13,708 bases of DNA from SFLA01 sp045595165 (GCA_045595165.1 JAZNZY010000025.1:1-13708), one strand, 5' to 3'; shown: positions 1 to 7,619, counted from the stretch's first letter. Numbers and translations: made by a program. Notes: generated from the sequence alone by a model not told the origin.

Positions 1-1003
1 AAACGGGCTGACCGTTGCGGGGATATATACTACCGAGCAGGTTAATGAATTCAACCAAAAGCGGGAAAACGGAGAGTGGTTTGTGGTTACCGAAGAGGAC
101 CTGCGGTTTTTGCTGGATGACACGGTAAAGCTGTTTACCGAGTACGATATTATACGTGTTACCGATATAAACGGAAATGTAAAAAGCTTTGCGGGAGTTG
201 GATACTATTCAACCGAAGAATACTACAGCCTGTTTAACAAGGTTACTTCGCTGCCCGAATATTCCTTCTGCCTTGATAACGATATTGTTGAAGCCCTTAT
301 AACACGCATTGAAGTAATATACCCTCTCGTTTTGCGGCAGGAGGACATAGTTTCCTCCGACGGAGCGAAATTCGATATGAGTGCTATAATGGTGTGCGGT
401 TACGAAAGCGCGCCGAGTCGGGAAGAATACAAAGCTATATGCGGTGATATTGCCCACAGCTATGTATTTAACAAACTTTCCGACAAAATAAAAAACAACA
501 CCCGCACGGCGGTTTTCTTTGAAAACGGAGTTAACCTGCGCAAGGTGAATACCACCGAAGAACCGGAAAACATATTCCACAACTGTATCCCCAATAAGCC
601 CTATAAATACGAATACGCCACCGATGAAAAAAGCGTAGTTATTGAGCTTTATGATGAGCAGGCGCAAAAGGTGGTTGCCCTTGTACGTATTACCGATGAG
701 GACCGGCTTGCGGAGATAGAAAGAATGTGGGTTGCCCTCTTTGACAACTGCGGAAACGTGGGCTTTGAGGACAACACGGGGGTGGACAAATACCGCGTGT
801 GCGTGCATCTGAACGGCTTTCCCAGCTGCTGGTATTCAAGCGTAAATCTATGCTCCTTCTTTTACCGCTACGGGGAGAACAACGATGCCTGGTCTACCTA
901 CAGCGACGATAATTTTGCGTCCGGTATGTTCCACCTTAACGGGTGCAAGGAGCTTGCAAGTTATCTTGATAAAATAATTTACGATACCATAGGAGGCGAG
1001 TAG
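1..1003 (+). CDS. Partial (5' end missing) exported/surface protein, paralogue of the 412-aa protein at 7616-8854
   Basis: The reading frame is open from base 2, the window edge, to a TAG at 1001-1003, giving 333 visible residues. An in-frame GTG at 83 is not the real start: the 27 codons before it align without gaps to residues 74-100 of the 412-aa protein at 7616-8854 (shared NG, IY, TE, VN and W). About 73 N-terminal residues therefore lie outside the window. Other shared blocks are YDIIRV.D..GN, S.EEY...FN and, near the C terminus, V.HLNGF. The C-terminal ~130 residues also resemble the last ~130 residues of the lipoprotein at 8985-10292 (IELYDE, ITD, DKYRV). I do not recognise a characterised family. 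By analogy with the paralogue it is probably secreted or membrane-tethered. It is followed after 1 nt by a permease gene whose Shine-Dalgarno (AGGAGG, 991-996) lies inside this gene, so the two are probably co-expressed. Confidence 0.8.
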   Translation, partial: NGLTVAGIYTTEQVNEFNQKRENGEWFVVTEEDLRFLLDDTVKLFTEYDIIRVTDINGNVKSFAGVGYYSTEEYYSLFNKVTSLPEYSFCLDNDIVEALITRIEVIYPLVLRQEDIVSSDGAKFDMSAIMVCGYESAPSREEYKAICGDIAHSYVFNKLSDKIKNNTRTAVFFENGVNLRKVNTTEEPENIFHNCIPNKPYKYEYATDEKSVVIELYDEQAQKVVALVRITDEDRLAEIERMWVALFDNCGNVGFEDNTGVDKYRVCVHLNGFPSCWYSSVNLCSFFYRYGENNDAWSTYSDDNFASGMFHLNGCKELASYLDKIIYDTIGGE

Positions 1004-1004
1004 G

Positions 1005-1868
1005 ATGTTTATAAAAGGATTTAATGCCACAATAAAAAATCTGGTGCGTTCAAGAACCTTCTGGCTGTGTATGATACTGTTTGTGCTTCTCGTAGGTTGG
1101 CGGCTTTCCAAGCCCAGCTTCGGCTACGTTGATATGGAGACCTATGAGCAAATAACGGATACCGACCCCCGATTCGTGCTTACCGCCCACAGCTATTACA
1201 AGCTTATGGGCAACGTACCAAATATGTTTACTACCTACCTGTTTCCGCTGGTAATGGTGTTTTTTACAGCTATTGTTATTAACCGGGATTACGGCGACAG
1301 ATTTTTCGAAATTGAAAAAGCAGGCGGAATGCGCCCAACCGTATATCTGCTTTCCCGTATTGCCGCGCTCACGGCTTTAGGGTTTGCACTTATGCTCATT
1401 GCAAGCTTTGCCTACGTACACGGATACGTGATCACCCGCGGCGGAGTAGTGGATATGGGAATTTGGCAATATATCGCCGATTCAACGGTGAGAACACTGC
1501 GTATGTGCCTTTTTAAAGGGTTCCCCTGCACTGTTTTCTTTATAGGCGTTACATACTGCGTGGGAGCAATATTCAAAAACGGTATAGCCGCGGCGATAAT
1601 ACCGACAATATACACGCTGGCGGTATATTTTGTCGATCTTCGTACACCCGCCAACGACGGATTACTGCTTGAAACGTTAAGCCACTACCCTACAAACGTA
1701 ACCCGATTTTTCTATTTCTACAAGGTGCCGGGCGAGGACCAGCAATTCTGGTGCGATTTCTATAATATATCCTGGACAGACGTACTTATATCCATAGGAT
1801 TTTTGACCGGAATAGCGGTTTTAGGCTGTATAATTTCTTATTTACGTGTACGTAAAAGAAATATTTAA
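1005..1868 (+). CDS. ABC-2-type transporter permease, six-TM, paralogue of 11058-11891
   Basis: This 287-aa integral membrane protein probably forms part of the transmembrane channel of an ABC exporter. Hydrophobic segments lie at about residues 19-33, 75-93, 114-135, 172-190, 194-211 and 258-281, the usual six-helix ABC-2 pattern. Between helices 2 and 3 is the charged cytoplasmic stretch NRDYGDRFFEIEKAGG (93-108), the likely coupling region that contacts the ATPase. The same stretch occurs almost unchanged in the permease at 11058-11891, as do the N-terminal TIKNL.RS..FW, the LFKNGI-like segment near 189-194, and the C-terminal RKRN tail. No ATPase gene is adjacent. The only ATPase visible is at 12673-13551, unless another lies upstream of the window. 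The ATG at 1005 has AGGAGG at 991-996 (8-nt gap). A terminator follows at 1961-2009. Substrate unknown. Confidence 0.85.
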   Translation: MFIKGFNATIKNLVRSRTFWLCMILFVLLVGWRLSKPSFGYVDMETYEQITDTDPRFVLTAHSYYKLMGNVPNMFTTYLFPLVMVFFTAIVINRDYGDRFFEIEKAGGMRPTVYLLSRIAALTALGFALMLIASFAYVHGYVITRGGVVDMGIWQYIADSTVRTLRMCLFKGFPCTVFFIGVTYCVGAIFKNGIAAAIIPTIYTLAVYFVDLRTPANDGLLLETLSHYPTNVTRFFYFYKVPGEDQQFWCDFYNISWTDVLISIGFLTGIAVLGCIISYLRVRKRNI

Positions 1869-1960
1869 AAAAACTTTTTAAAATTTTATCTTTCCTTTAC
1901 AATTAGGTTTTATACTGCAAACACAGTCTGCAAAAGACACTCCTTTTTGAATGATTTGTG

Positions 1961-2009
1961 CCGGCACGCCGAGAAAGACACACCCTTTCCTCGGCGTGTC
2001 GGACTTTTT
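1961..2009 (+). terminator. Rho-independent terminator after the first permease
   Basis: The arms 1961-1973 and 1990-2002 pair over 13 positions (one G·T wobble; core CACGCCGAG/CTCGGCGTG). The stem extends through a single bulged C by AAAG/CTTT, and a TTTTT run follows at 2005-2009. It lies 92 nt after the permease stop. The intervening AT-rich DNA (1869-1960) holds nothing else I can support. It separates the permease unit from the lipoprotein operon that follows. Confidence 0.9.
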
Positions 2010-2045
2010 ATATAAATATAAAAAAATATTTATAAAATTTGATAA

Positions 2046-2091
2046 TTTATTGAGAATTGGGTTTTACACTTACACCGTAAAATAATATACG
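2046..2091 (+). promoter_or_regulatory. Probable promoter/operator region of the first lipoprotein operon, containing a 14-nt element shared with 8927-8940
   Basis: TTTATTGAGAATTG at 2046-2059 is identical to 8927-8940. Both copies end 45-46 nt before the first lipoprotein ATG of their operons. Core hexamers are ambiguous. TTGAGA (2050-2055) could serve as -35 but has no good -10 at 17 nt. TTTACA (2063-2068), 17 nt and TATACG (2086-2091) is an alternative. A third reading takes TACACT (2065-2070) as -10, with the shared element as a regulator site in the spacer. The location between a terminator and a new operon makes promoter activity likely, but the exact architecture is unproven. Confidence 0.5.
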
Positions 2092-2104
2092 AAAGGTGTT
2101 TGTT

Positions 2105-2962
2105 ATGAAAAGAGCGATAATTATACTGCTTCTACTCGCCTTTACCCTTGCCTTTGCTGCAAGCTGTGAAGACGGAAGCAGCGAAGACAAATACGAAGAA
2201 AGCAACTACGATAACGTTTCGGTGTTTCAGCCCACCGATAACGAAAGCGAAAACGGTAAGGAAGACGTTTCTTCTGCTCCCCTTACGGGTGAATTTACCG
2301 TGAAAGACAAAGTTTACGATTTCCGCGGAAAGAATATTGCAATACTAAGCGTAAAGAACGGGACGAACAAAAATTACAGCGTTACCGTAAAGGGTTCTTT
2401 CCTTGATGAAAGCGGCAACGTGTTAAAAGAAGAAACCCAGACCCTTGATCAATACAGCGCGGGATACGAAAATTATTTTATCTTTGAGCCGAATATCGCA
2501 TTTGATAAATTTACATACGAATTCGAAACCACCGAAGCGGACGGACCGTTTTTTGCCAAGTATTTTGACTTCCAATATAACGGATTGAATTACGCGCCTA
2601 CCGTTATTCGCTCCTTAATGGCGCGGGGAGATTACACGAGATACCCCACCGTAAACGGCGTTCTGCGTTATGAGTATACAAGTGAAGAACAGTCTTCATT
2701 TTACGTGCGCTGGGTAATAATGAGCGCGGAAGGCGAGATAATGGCGCTGTGCGACGATGTGTGCAGATTCGATGAAGCATGTCAATTTGAAGACGGCTGG
2801 CGACCTTTTCCAATGCACAAAACCACAGACCGCAATTGGAAGCACCCCGATGAATGGAATAATTTTTCCGCAATATGCGTGGTTGTAGAAGTGTCGGCAG
2901 ATAAAGACAAAATATTTGATACACCGTATACCGATTACAGTATCGAAGGAAGTATGGAGTAA
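2105..2962 (+). CDS. Lipoprotein 1 of a paralogous family (tandem FxLYD-like domains)
   Basis: This is a 285-aa predicted membrane-anchored extracellular lipoprotein. A positively charged start, hydrophobic segment 4-19 and the lipobox AASC place the lipid-modified Cys at residue 21. A GTG three codons upstream (2096) is in frame, but the AAAGG at 2092-2096 fits the ATG at 2105. After the Cys comes an acidic, Ser-rich spacer with the family motif YEESNYDNVS (30-39). Domain 1 (about 62-145) shows V.NGTNK.YSVTVKGSFLDE.GNV and a core Q-Y-S-A-G-Y-x-N-Y-F (117-126). Domain 2 (about 180-262) has WVIMSAEGEIMAL and WKHPDEW. This resembles the FxLYD-type immunoglobulin-like fold, an assignment by pattern only. 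It is first of four tandem paralogues, with the next start 11 nt after its stop. Its C-terminal half is closest to lipoprotein 2. Ligand or role unknown; substrate capture, immunity or surface sensing are possible. Confidence 0.85.
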   Translation: MKRAIIILLLLAFTLAFAASCEDGSSEDKYEESNYDNVSVFQPTDNESENGKEDVSSAPLTGEFTVKDKVYDFRGKNIAILSVKNGTNKNYSVTVKGSFLDESGNVLKEETQTLDQYSAGYENYFIFEPNIAFDKFTYEFETTEADGPFFAKYFDFQYNGLNYAPTVIRSLMARGDYTRYPTVNGVLRYEYTSEEQSSFYVRWVIMSAEGEIMALCDDVCRFDEACQFEDGWRPFPMHKTTDRNWKHPDEWNNFSAICVVVEVSADKDKIFDTPYTDYSIEGSME

Positions 2963-2973
2963 AGGAGTAAAAT

Positions 2974-3333
2974 ATGAAAAAGACTATATTTTTATTAATT
3001 GCGTTGATGATGATATTATCAATGTTTACTGCTTGCGATGAAGGCGGCGATAATCTGTACGAGGAAAGTAACTACGATAATGTTTCCGTATATCAGCCGC
3101 AGGAAAACGTAAGCGAAAACGACAAGGAAGATGTTTCTTCCCCTGCCCTTTCGGGTGAATTTACCGTAAAAGACAAGGTTTATGATTTCAGAGGAAACAA
3201 TATTGCCATAGTTACCGTAAAAAACGGCACTAACAAGGATTACAGCGTTACCGTAAAAGGAAAATATCTCGATAAAGACAGCAACGTGTTAAAAGAAGAA
3301 ACCCAGACTCTCGACCAATACTCAGCGGGATAC
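2974..3333 (+). repeat. Direct duplication, copy 1 (5' 360 nt of lipoprotein 2)
   Basis: This segment is about 95% identical to 3842-4201, in the same orientation. The upstream ribosome-site region (TAAAGGAG followed by A/T) is also alike. Differences are mostly third-position changes, apart from a cluster around codons 48-51. Recent duplication or gene conversion would explain it. Confidence 0.8.
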
Positions 3334-3831
3334 GAAAACTATTTTCTTTTCGAGCCGAATATTGCCTTTGATAAATTTACATACGAATTTGAAACCACCG
3401 AAACAGACGGTCCCTTTTTGGCAAAGGACCTTGGCTTCAAATACAACGGATTGAACTATGCTCCCTTTAACATAGATTCGTTGGTGCAGCAGGATGATTT
3501 TACAAGGTATCCTTCCGTAAACGCAGATCTGCGCTATGAATACCTGACTGACGTTCCCGCTTCCTTTTACGTGCGCTGGGTGATAATGAGTGCCGACGGC
3601 GAGATAATGGCGCTGTACACCGATGTGTTGAGATGCGATGAAGTATGGCATTTTGAAGACGGATGGCGTCCTTTTCCTATGTATCAGACTACGGACAATG
3701 ATTGGAAACACCCCGAGGAATGGAAGAATTTTTCTGCAATATGTGTTATGAAGAAAGCTTCTACGGATAAAAACAATACGTCGTGGGGTACAATAGCACC
3801 CGACGTTCCGATAGAAGGTAGTATGCAGTAA
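2974..3831 (+). CDS. Lipoprotein 2 (mosaic of its two neighbours)
   Basis: This is a 285-aa predicted lipoprotein. Its signal segment ends in MFTAC with the lipid Cys at residue 21, followed by YEESNYDNVS at 29-38. Domain 1 spans about 61-145 with core QYSAGYENYF (115-124). Domain 2 (about 180-262) carries SFYVRWVIMSADGEIMAL and WKHPEEW (244-250). The first ~120 codons are about 95% identical in DNA to lipoprotein 3 (I count about 18 differences in 360 nt). From about residue 124 onward the similarity to lipoprotein 3 falls, and the C-terminal half instead matches lipoprotein 1 (SFYVRWVIMSA, FEDGWRPFPM, WKHP.EW.NFSAIC). The ribosome site AAAGGAG at 2961-2967 overlaps the previous stop. It sits in a tight operon and probably has the same biochemical role as its neighbours; the divergent second domain may set specificity (inference). 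Confidence 0.85.
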   Translation: MKKTIFLLIALMMILSMFTACDEGGDNLYEESNYDNVSVYQPQENVSENDKEDVSSPALSGEFTVKDKVYDFRGNNIAIVTVKNGTNKDYSVTVKGKYLDKDSNVLKEETQTLDQYSAGYENYFLFEPNIAFDKFTYEFETTETDGPFLAKDLGFKYNGLNYAPFNIDSLVQQDDFTRYPSVNADLRYEYLTDVPASFYVRWVIMSADGEIMALYTDVLRCDEVWHFEDGWRPFPMYQTTDNDWKHPEEWKNFSAICVMKKASTDKNNTSWGTIAPDVPIEGSMQ

Positions 3832-3841
3832 AGGAGAAAAA

Positions 3842-4201
3842 ATGAAAAAGACTATATTTTTATTAATTGCGTTGATGATGATGTTATCAATGTTTACTGC
3901 TTGCGATGAAGGCGGAGATAATCTGTATGAGGAAAGTAACTACGATAATGTTTCCGTATATCAGCCGCAGGAAAACGTAAGCAAAAACGAACCGGAAGAT
4001 GTTTCTTCCCCCGCCCTTTCTGGTGAATTTACCGTAAAAGACAAGGTTTATGATTTCAGAGGAAACAATATTGCCATAGTTACCGTAAAAAACGGCACTA
4101 ATAAGGATTACAGCGTAACCGTGAAGGGAAAATATCTTGATAAAGACGGTAACGTGTTAAAAGAAGAAACCCAGACTCTTGACCAATACTCAGCGGGATA
4201 T
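3842..4201 (+). repeat. Direct duplication, copy 2 (5' 360 nt of lipoprotein 3)
   Basis: This is the partner of 2974-3333 at about 95% identity. It covers the signal peptide, spacer motif and most of domain 1. Identity drops shortly after the QYSAGYENY core, which marks the duplication or conversion boundary within about 20 nt. Confidence 0.8.
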
Positions 4202-4705
4202 GAAAATTATTTCTTCTTCGAGCCCAAGATGGCATTTGAAAAGTTTACTTATGAAATAGAAACTACCGAAGCAAAGGGTCCCTTTTTAGCAAAGGATTTG
4301 TTCTTCAGATACGCCGGCACGAAAGAAATGCCGAGCATTATATGGTCACTTGCAGGACAGGAAGATTTCACAAAATACCCCACGGTAATGGCAGATATGC
4401 GCTTCGAATACACCAACGAGAGCGAAGCTTCTTTTTGGGTAACAATAGTATTCTTTAACGCAGAGGGAGAAATTATGGCGATATGCGACGAGGTAAACAG
4501 ATATGATTCGCCCTCCTATTTCGCTGACGGCGGCTGGTATCCCTTTGACCTTTACCAGACAACAGATAAAAGCTGGAAGTATGACGGACAGTGGGAGGAT
4601 CTTACCGCTATATGCATTGTAAGAGGAGTTGTGCCCGACAGCGATGAAGTATGGTGGAATATACTGCCCAAGAGAAGGACGCCCATCGAAGGAAGCGCGG
4701 AGTAA
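3842..4705 (+). CDS. Lipoprotein 3 of the paralogous family
   Basis: This 287-aa predicted lipoprotein has the lipid Cys at 21 (FTAC) and the motif YEESNYDNVS at 29-38. Domain 1 spans about 61-145 (V.NGTNKDYSVTVKG.YLDKDGNV, QYSAGYENYF). Domain 2 (about 180-262) is more diverged than in lipoproteins 1 and 2: SFWVTIVFFNAEGEIMAI, then WYPFDLYQTTD and W(K)YDGQW, where the usual Pro-Glu of the WxPEEW motif has become Asp-Gly. The N-terminal part is nearly identical to lipoprotein 2. The ribosome site AAAGGAG at 3830-3836 overlaps the preceding stop, so translation is probably coupled. The next gene starts 3 nt after its TAA, with GGAG at 4699-4702 inside its last codons. No enzymatic motif is visible; a binding or scaffold role at the outer face of the membrane is most likely. 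Confidence 0.85.
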   Translation: MKKTIFLLIALMMMLSMFTACDEGGDNLYEESNYDNVSVYQPQENVSKNEPEDVSSPALSGEFTVKDKVYDFRGNNIAIVTVKNGTNKDYSVTVKGKYLDKDGNVLKEETQTLDQYSAGYENYFFFEPKMAFEKFTYEIETTEAKGPFLAKDLFFRYAGTKEMPSIIWSLAGQEDFTKYPTVMADMRFEYTNESEASFWVTIVFFNAEGEIMAICDEVNRYDSPSYFADGGWYPFDLYQTTDKSWKYDGQWEDLTAICIVRGVVPDSDEVWWNILPKRRTPIEGSAE

Positions 4706-4708
4706 ATT

Positions 4709-5542
4709 ATGAAAAAAACGATAGCTATTTTTATTGCGGTATTAATGCTTTCGGCTGTATTCGCAGGCTGTAAGGACGACGGGAATATTTACGAGCAAAG
4801 CGATTACGATAACGTGTCCGTATACACTCCCGAGCCCGACACGGACACAAGCGAAACGGAAAACAGTGTTGCCCTTACGGGTGAGATTGTAGTTAAGGAC
4901 AAAATATATGTTTACGGCAAAAAGAAGGCTGTGATCGTAACCGTGGAAAACAACACAAACAAAAACTATTCGGTTACCCTCAATGGCAGTTTTCTTGACG
5001 GGGACGGAAAGGTAGTTTCTACCGAAGAACAAACCTTTGCTGAATATTCCGCCGGGTATATTGGTTACTTCCTTTTCACACCCGATATTGATTTTGAATC
5101 ATTTTCCTGCGCCATAGATACTGCCGAAACAGACGGACCGTTCCACGCAAAGGACGTTGTGCTCAAGTTCCACGGACTTGAAGAACAAATGGATTATAAT
5201 CTTGATAGCGAAAAGTTCGATGCAGGCGACCACGAGAAATATCCCACACTGGAAGTGCGATTTTCCGCCGCATACAAAGGAAAAGCCGAAAGCTTAAAGG
5301 CTTGTATTCTGTGGGTAATGATAAACGAAAAGGACGAAATAGTCGATATATTCGGCAGATGTCCTATGCTTACGACAAACGGCAGAGAAAACCACCAGAA
5401 CCTCCCTTTGTTCCAGTCTACGGACGGACCCCTTGTATGGCCCGAGGAATGGCAGGGAGATATAAAAGCTATACCCGTTTTGATGCTTATCACCGACAGT
5501 CAGAGTGAGGTGGATGCCTGGTGTGCAAAATACGCCTATTGA
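4709..5542 (+). CDS. Lipoprotein 4, most diverged member of the first array
   Basis: This 277-aa predicted lipoprotein has a canonical lipobox VFAGC with Cys21, then YEQSDYDNVS (28-37) and a Thr/Glu/Asp-rich spacer. Domain 1 (about 58-142) keeps V.N.TNKNYSVTLNGSFLDGDGKV and EYSAGYIGYFLF (112-123). Domain 2 (about 178-260) has ILWVMINEKDEIV and WPEEWQGDIKAI (244-255). Gene start ATG 4709 uses GGAG at 4699-4702, within the end of the previous gene, a 3-nt gap typical of operons. The stop (5540-5542) abuts the -35 of the regulator promoter with no terminator between, so read-through into the two-component genes is possible. It is closer to the second-array lipoproteins in its WPEEW region than lipoproteins 1-3 are, so it may be an older branch. 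Confidence 0.85.
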   Translation: MKKTIAIFIAVLMLSAVFAGCKDDGNIYEQSDYDNVSVYTPEPDTDTSETENSVALTGEIVVKDKIYVYGKKKAVIVTVENNTNKNYSVTLNGSFLDGDGKVVSTEEQTFAEYSAGYIGYFLFTPDIDFESFSCAIDTAETDGPFHAKDVVLKFHGLEEQMDYNLDSEKFDAGDHEKYPTLEVRFSAAYKGKAESLKACILWVMINEKDEIVDIFGRCPMLTTNGRENHQNLPLFQSTDGPLVWPEEWQGDIKAIPVLMLITDSQSEVDAWCAKYAY

Positions 5543-5571
5543 TTGACAAAATACAGGTTTTAAGATATTAT
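5543..5571 (+). promoter_or_regulatory. Consensus sigma-A promoter for the two-component genes
   Basis: TTGACA (5543-5548), a 17-nt spacer and TATTAT (5566-5571) form a near-perfect housekeeping promoter. It begins one base after the lipoprotein 4 stop codon. Transcription should start near 5578, giving a leader of about 17 nt with AGGGCGG before the ATG at 5596. The strong match suggests constitutive basal expression of the regulator and kinase. Confidence 0.85.
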
Positions 5572-5595
5572 TAAACCGAAAGGGCGGTGTGAAAA

Positions 5596-6243
5596 ATGGC
5601 GCGTATTCTGATAGTCGAAGACGAAATACTTATAAACCAGCTTATACACGATGGGCTTACCTCTGCAGGACACGGATGTGAATCTGCACTTGACGGGGCG
5701 CAGGCGCTTGAATTGCTGGGAAACAAAAAATATGATCTTATAATACTTGACGTTATGCTGCCCAAAATGTCAGGCTTTGAAGTGATAAGGCATATCAAGG
5801 ACACACCCGTTATATTCGTTACTGCGAAAAACCGTCTTGATGACAGACTGATAGGTCTTGATCTGGGCGCAGATGATTATATAGTAAAGCCCTTTGAAAT
5901 GCCGGAGCTGCTTGCCCGTGTCCGCGCGGTACTGCGCAGGACAAAAAAGAGCGAAAAGTTCGTTATTAATGATCTCACCGTTGATTTTGAATCCAAGAAG
6001 GTATATAAAAACGGAAAAGAAATTAAGCTCACCGCCAAGGAATTCGGCGTGCTGGATATGTTTATAACCAATAAAAACTGTCTGCTTACGAGAGATCAGA
6101 TATTGGACGCCGTGTGGGAATACAATTTCGACGGGGAATCCAACCATGTTATAGACGTATACGTACAGCAACTGCGGAAAAAGCTGGAATTGAAGGACAA
6201 AATTAAAACCGTTTTCGGTGTAGGATACAGGTTTGAGGTATGA
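5596..6243 (+). CDS. OmpR/PhoB-family two-component response regulator
   Basis: This 215-aa cytoplasmic transcription factor is presumably phosphorylated by the kinase encoded next. The receiver domain (1-118) has acidic pocket E8/D9, phosphoacceptor D52 (LIILDVMLP), T76 (FVTA) and K98 (VKPF), so all key residues are present. The C-terminal winged helix (about 125-215) has the usual LT.KEF.VL..F and R.QIL..VW elements. The recognition region around NHVIDVYVQQLRKKL precedes the terminal GVGYRFEV. Length is normal for the family. The stop overlaps the kinase start by 4 nt (ATGA). Targets are not known; the flanking lipoprotein/ABC operons are the natural candidates, especially the shared 14-nt element at 2046-2059 and 8927-8940. 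Confidence 0.95.
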   Translation: MARILIVEDEILINQLIHDGLTSAGHGCESALDGAQALELLGNKKYDLIILDVMLPKMSGFEVIRHIKDTPVIFVTAKNRLDDRLIGLDLGADDYIVKPFEMPELLARVRAVLRRTKKSEKFVINDLTVDFESKKVYKNGKEIKLTAKEFGVLDMFITNKNCLLTRDQILDAVWEYNFDGESNHVIDVYVQQLRKKLELKDKIKTVFGVGYRFEV

Positions 6244-7619
6244 AGCGCAAAAGATTCTTTGAAAGATCATATTTTATAACCCTTGTGCTGTTTTTGGCGT
6301 TTTTCAATATAGGTATACTTGCGCTCGCCACCTATACTCACGCAAACAGCGTAGAGGCAGCAAAGCAGGTATGTATATCCGAACAGTTTGCCATTATAGA
6401 AGCTTTTGAAAGAGATTATTCCGACGGAGGCGAAACGGACGGATATTTCCTTATGCTTTCTTACGGCACTCATTACGAGGACAAGGGAATTCTTTTGCGT
6501 TTTTCAACCGAAAAGAAAACGGCATATTCCAATATACCCGATACTTACCCTATCCCCGAAAAAGGACAAATGATTATCCAAAACACAGACGGAAAAAAGC
6601 ATATTTTTATAAGCGATACCGTCTGCGGCGGAAAATACGTTTTGACTTACGCAAAGGATATAAGCTATCTGGACGAACAGCTTAAAAGTCTTGCTATAGT
6701 ATTCGGCGGTGTTTCTGTGCTGGCATCGGTAATACTTGCTTTTTGTCTGTACTTTGTGCAGAGAAAGCTGTATGCACCTCTTAAAAAGCTACAGGACGCA
6801 ACCAACGCCGTATCCCGCGGGGATTTTACCGTGCAGGCAGACGAAACGGGCAACGATGAATTTGCATCCCTCGCCGGCGATTTTAACAGTATGACAAACA
6901 GAATTAACGAGCAGATGAGCAAGCTCAAAAACGTTGCCGAGGAAAAACAGCGTATGCTGGATAATCTGGGACACGAGATGCGCACTCCCCTCACCTCCAT
7001 ATACGGCTATGCGGAATATGCCTTCCGCAATAAGCTGGACGAAGAAAAGCATTTACAAACAATGCTTAACATTATGGACGAATCCAAGCGGTTAAAGCGT
7101 GTGGGAGATATACTTTTGGAGGGGGCGTACCTGCGTGAAAACAAGATTGAAAAAAACGTTTTTTCTGCGGCAAAGCTGCTTGAACACATACATCGCATTT
7201 TTATTATGCGTGCGGCGGACAAAGGGGTTAAAATCACTTACAGATGCGAAGACATTTACGTTACGGCAGATAAGTCGCTTATAGAGATACTTGTATCCAA
7301 TCTTACGGAAAACGCACTTCGTGCCTGCAAAGAGGGCGGAGAAATAGAATTGGGCGCAGGTATTGTTGACGGGGCAAAGATCATTTATGTAAAAGATAAC
7401 GGAATCGGTATGACCGAAGAACAGCTTACCCGCATAACAGAACCTTTTTACCGAACAGATAAAGCCCGAAGCCGTCGTGACGGCGGAACGGGCTTGGGAC
7501 TTGCTTTGTGCAAAACCATTGCCAATTCCCACGAAGCGGAATTATACTTTAAATCCGCTTTGGGAGAAGGCACTACCGCGTATCTGCGGTTTGCAGACAA
7601 AGGAGAAAGTGAAAAATGA
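6240..7619 (+). CDS. Membrane sensor histidine kinase
   Basis: This 459-aa kinase pairs with the upstream regulator. TM1 is at about 11-31 and TM2 at about 150-172, flanking an extracytoplasmic domain of about 118 residues that I cannot assign to a known sensor fold. A HAMP linker follows at about 178-230. The HisKA box DNLGHEMRTPLTS contains phosphoacceptor His245. The ATP-binding domain shows the N box (N354 and N358 in SNLTENAL), G1 DNGIG (386-390), F box EPFYR (401-405) and G2 GGTGLGL (415-421), so it should be catalytically intact. ATGA junctions at both ends (6240-6243 and 7616-7619) couple its translation to the regulator and to the 412-aa exported protein. That hints the latter takes part in sensing. 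The overall build is like Clostridial envelope-stress kinases, but it is not the short-loop BceS type. Confidence 0.94.
   Translation: MKRKRFFERSYFITLVLFLAFFNIGILALATYTHANSVEAAKQVCISEQFAIIEAFERDYSDGGETDGYFLMLSYGTHYEDKGILLRFSTEKKTAYSNIPDTYPIPEKGQMIIQNTDGKKHIFISDTVCGGKYVLTYAKDISYLDEQLKSLAIVFGGVSVLASVILAFCLYFVQRKLYAPLKKLQDATNAVSRGDFTVQADETGNDEFASLAGDFNSMTNRINEQMSKLKNVAEEKQRMLDNLGHEMRTPLTSIYGYAEYAFRNKLDEEKHLQTMLNIMDESKRLKRVGDILLEGAYLRENKIEKNVFSAAKLLEHIHRIFIMRAADKGVKITYRCEDIYVTADKSLIEILVSNLTENALRACKEGGEIELGAGIVDGAKIIYVKDNGIGMTEEQLTRITEPFYRTDKARSRRDGGTGLGLALCKTIANSHEAELYFKSALGEGTTAYLRFADKGESEK

Noticed and set aside
83..1003. GTG at 83 as the start of the first gene
   Set aside because: The same frame is open to the window edge, and the upstream 27 codons align gap-free with the 412-aa paralogue. 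The gene is partial rather than starting at 83.
2096..2104. GTG at 2096 as the start of lipoprotein 1
   Set aside because: It overlaps the AAAGG ribosome site. ATG 2105 gives a normal signal peptide with Cys21, as in the other six members.
2974..4705. Duplicated lipoproteins as a mobile element or assembly duplication
   Set aside because: There are no terminal inverted repeats or transposase. The copies differ at many synonymous sites and diverge fully in their 3' halves, so true paralogy is the simpler reading.
5596..7619. BceRS-type bacitracin module
   Set aside because: The kinase has a ~118-residue extracytoplasmic domain, not the very short loop of BceS-type kinases. No large FtsX-like BceB permease is nearby.
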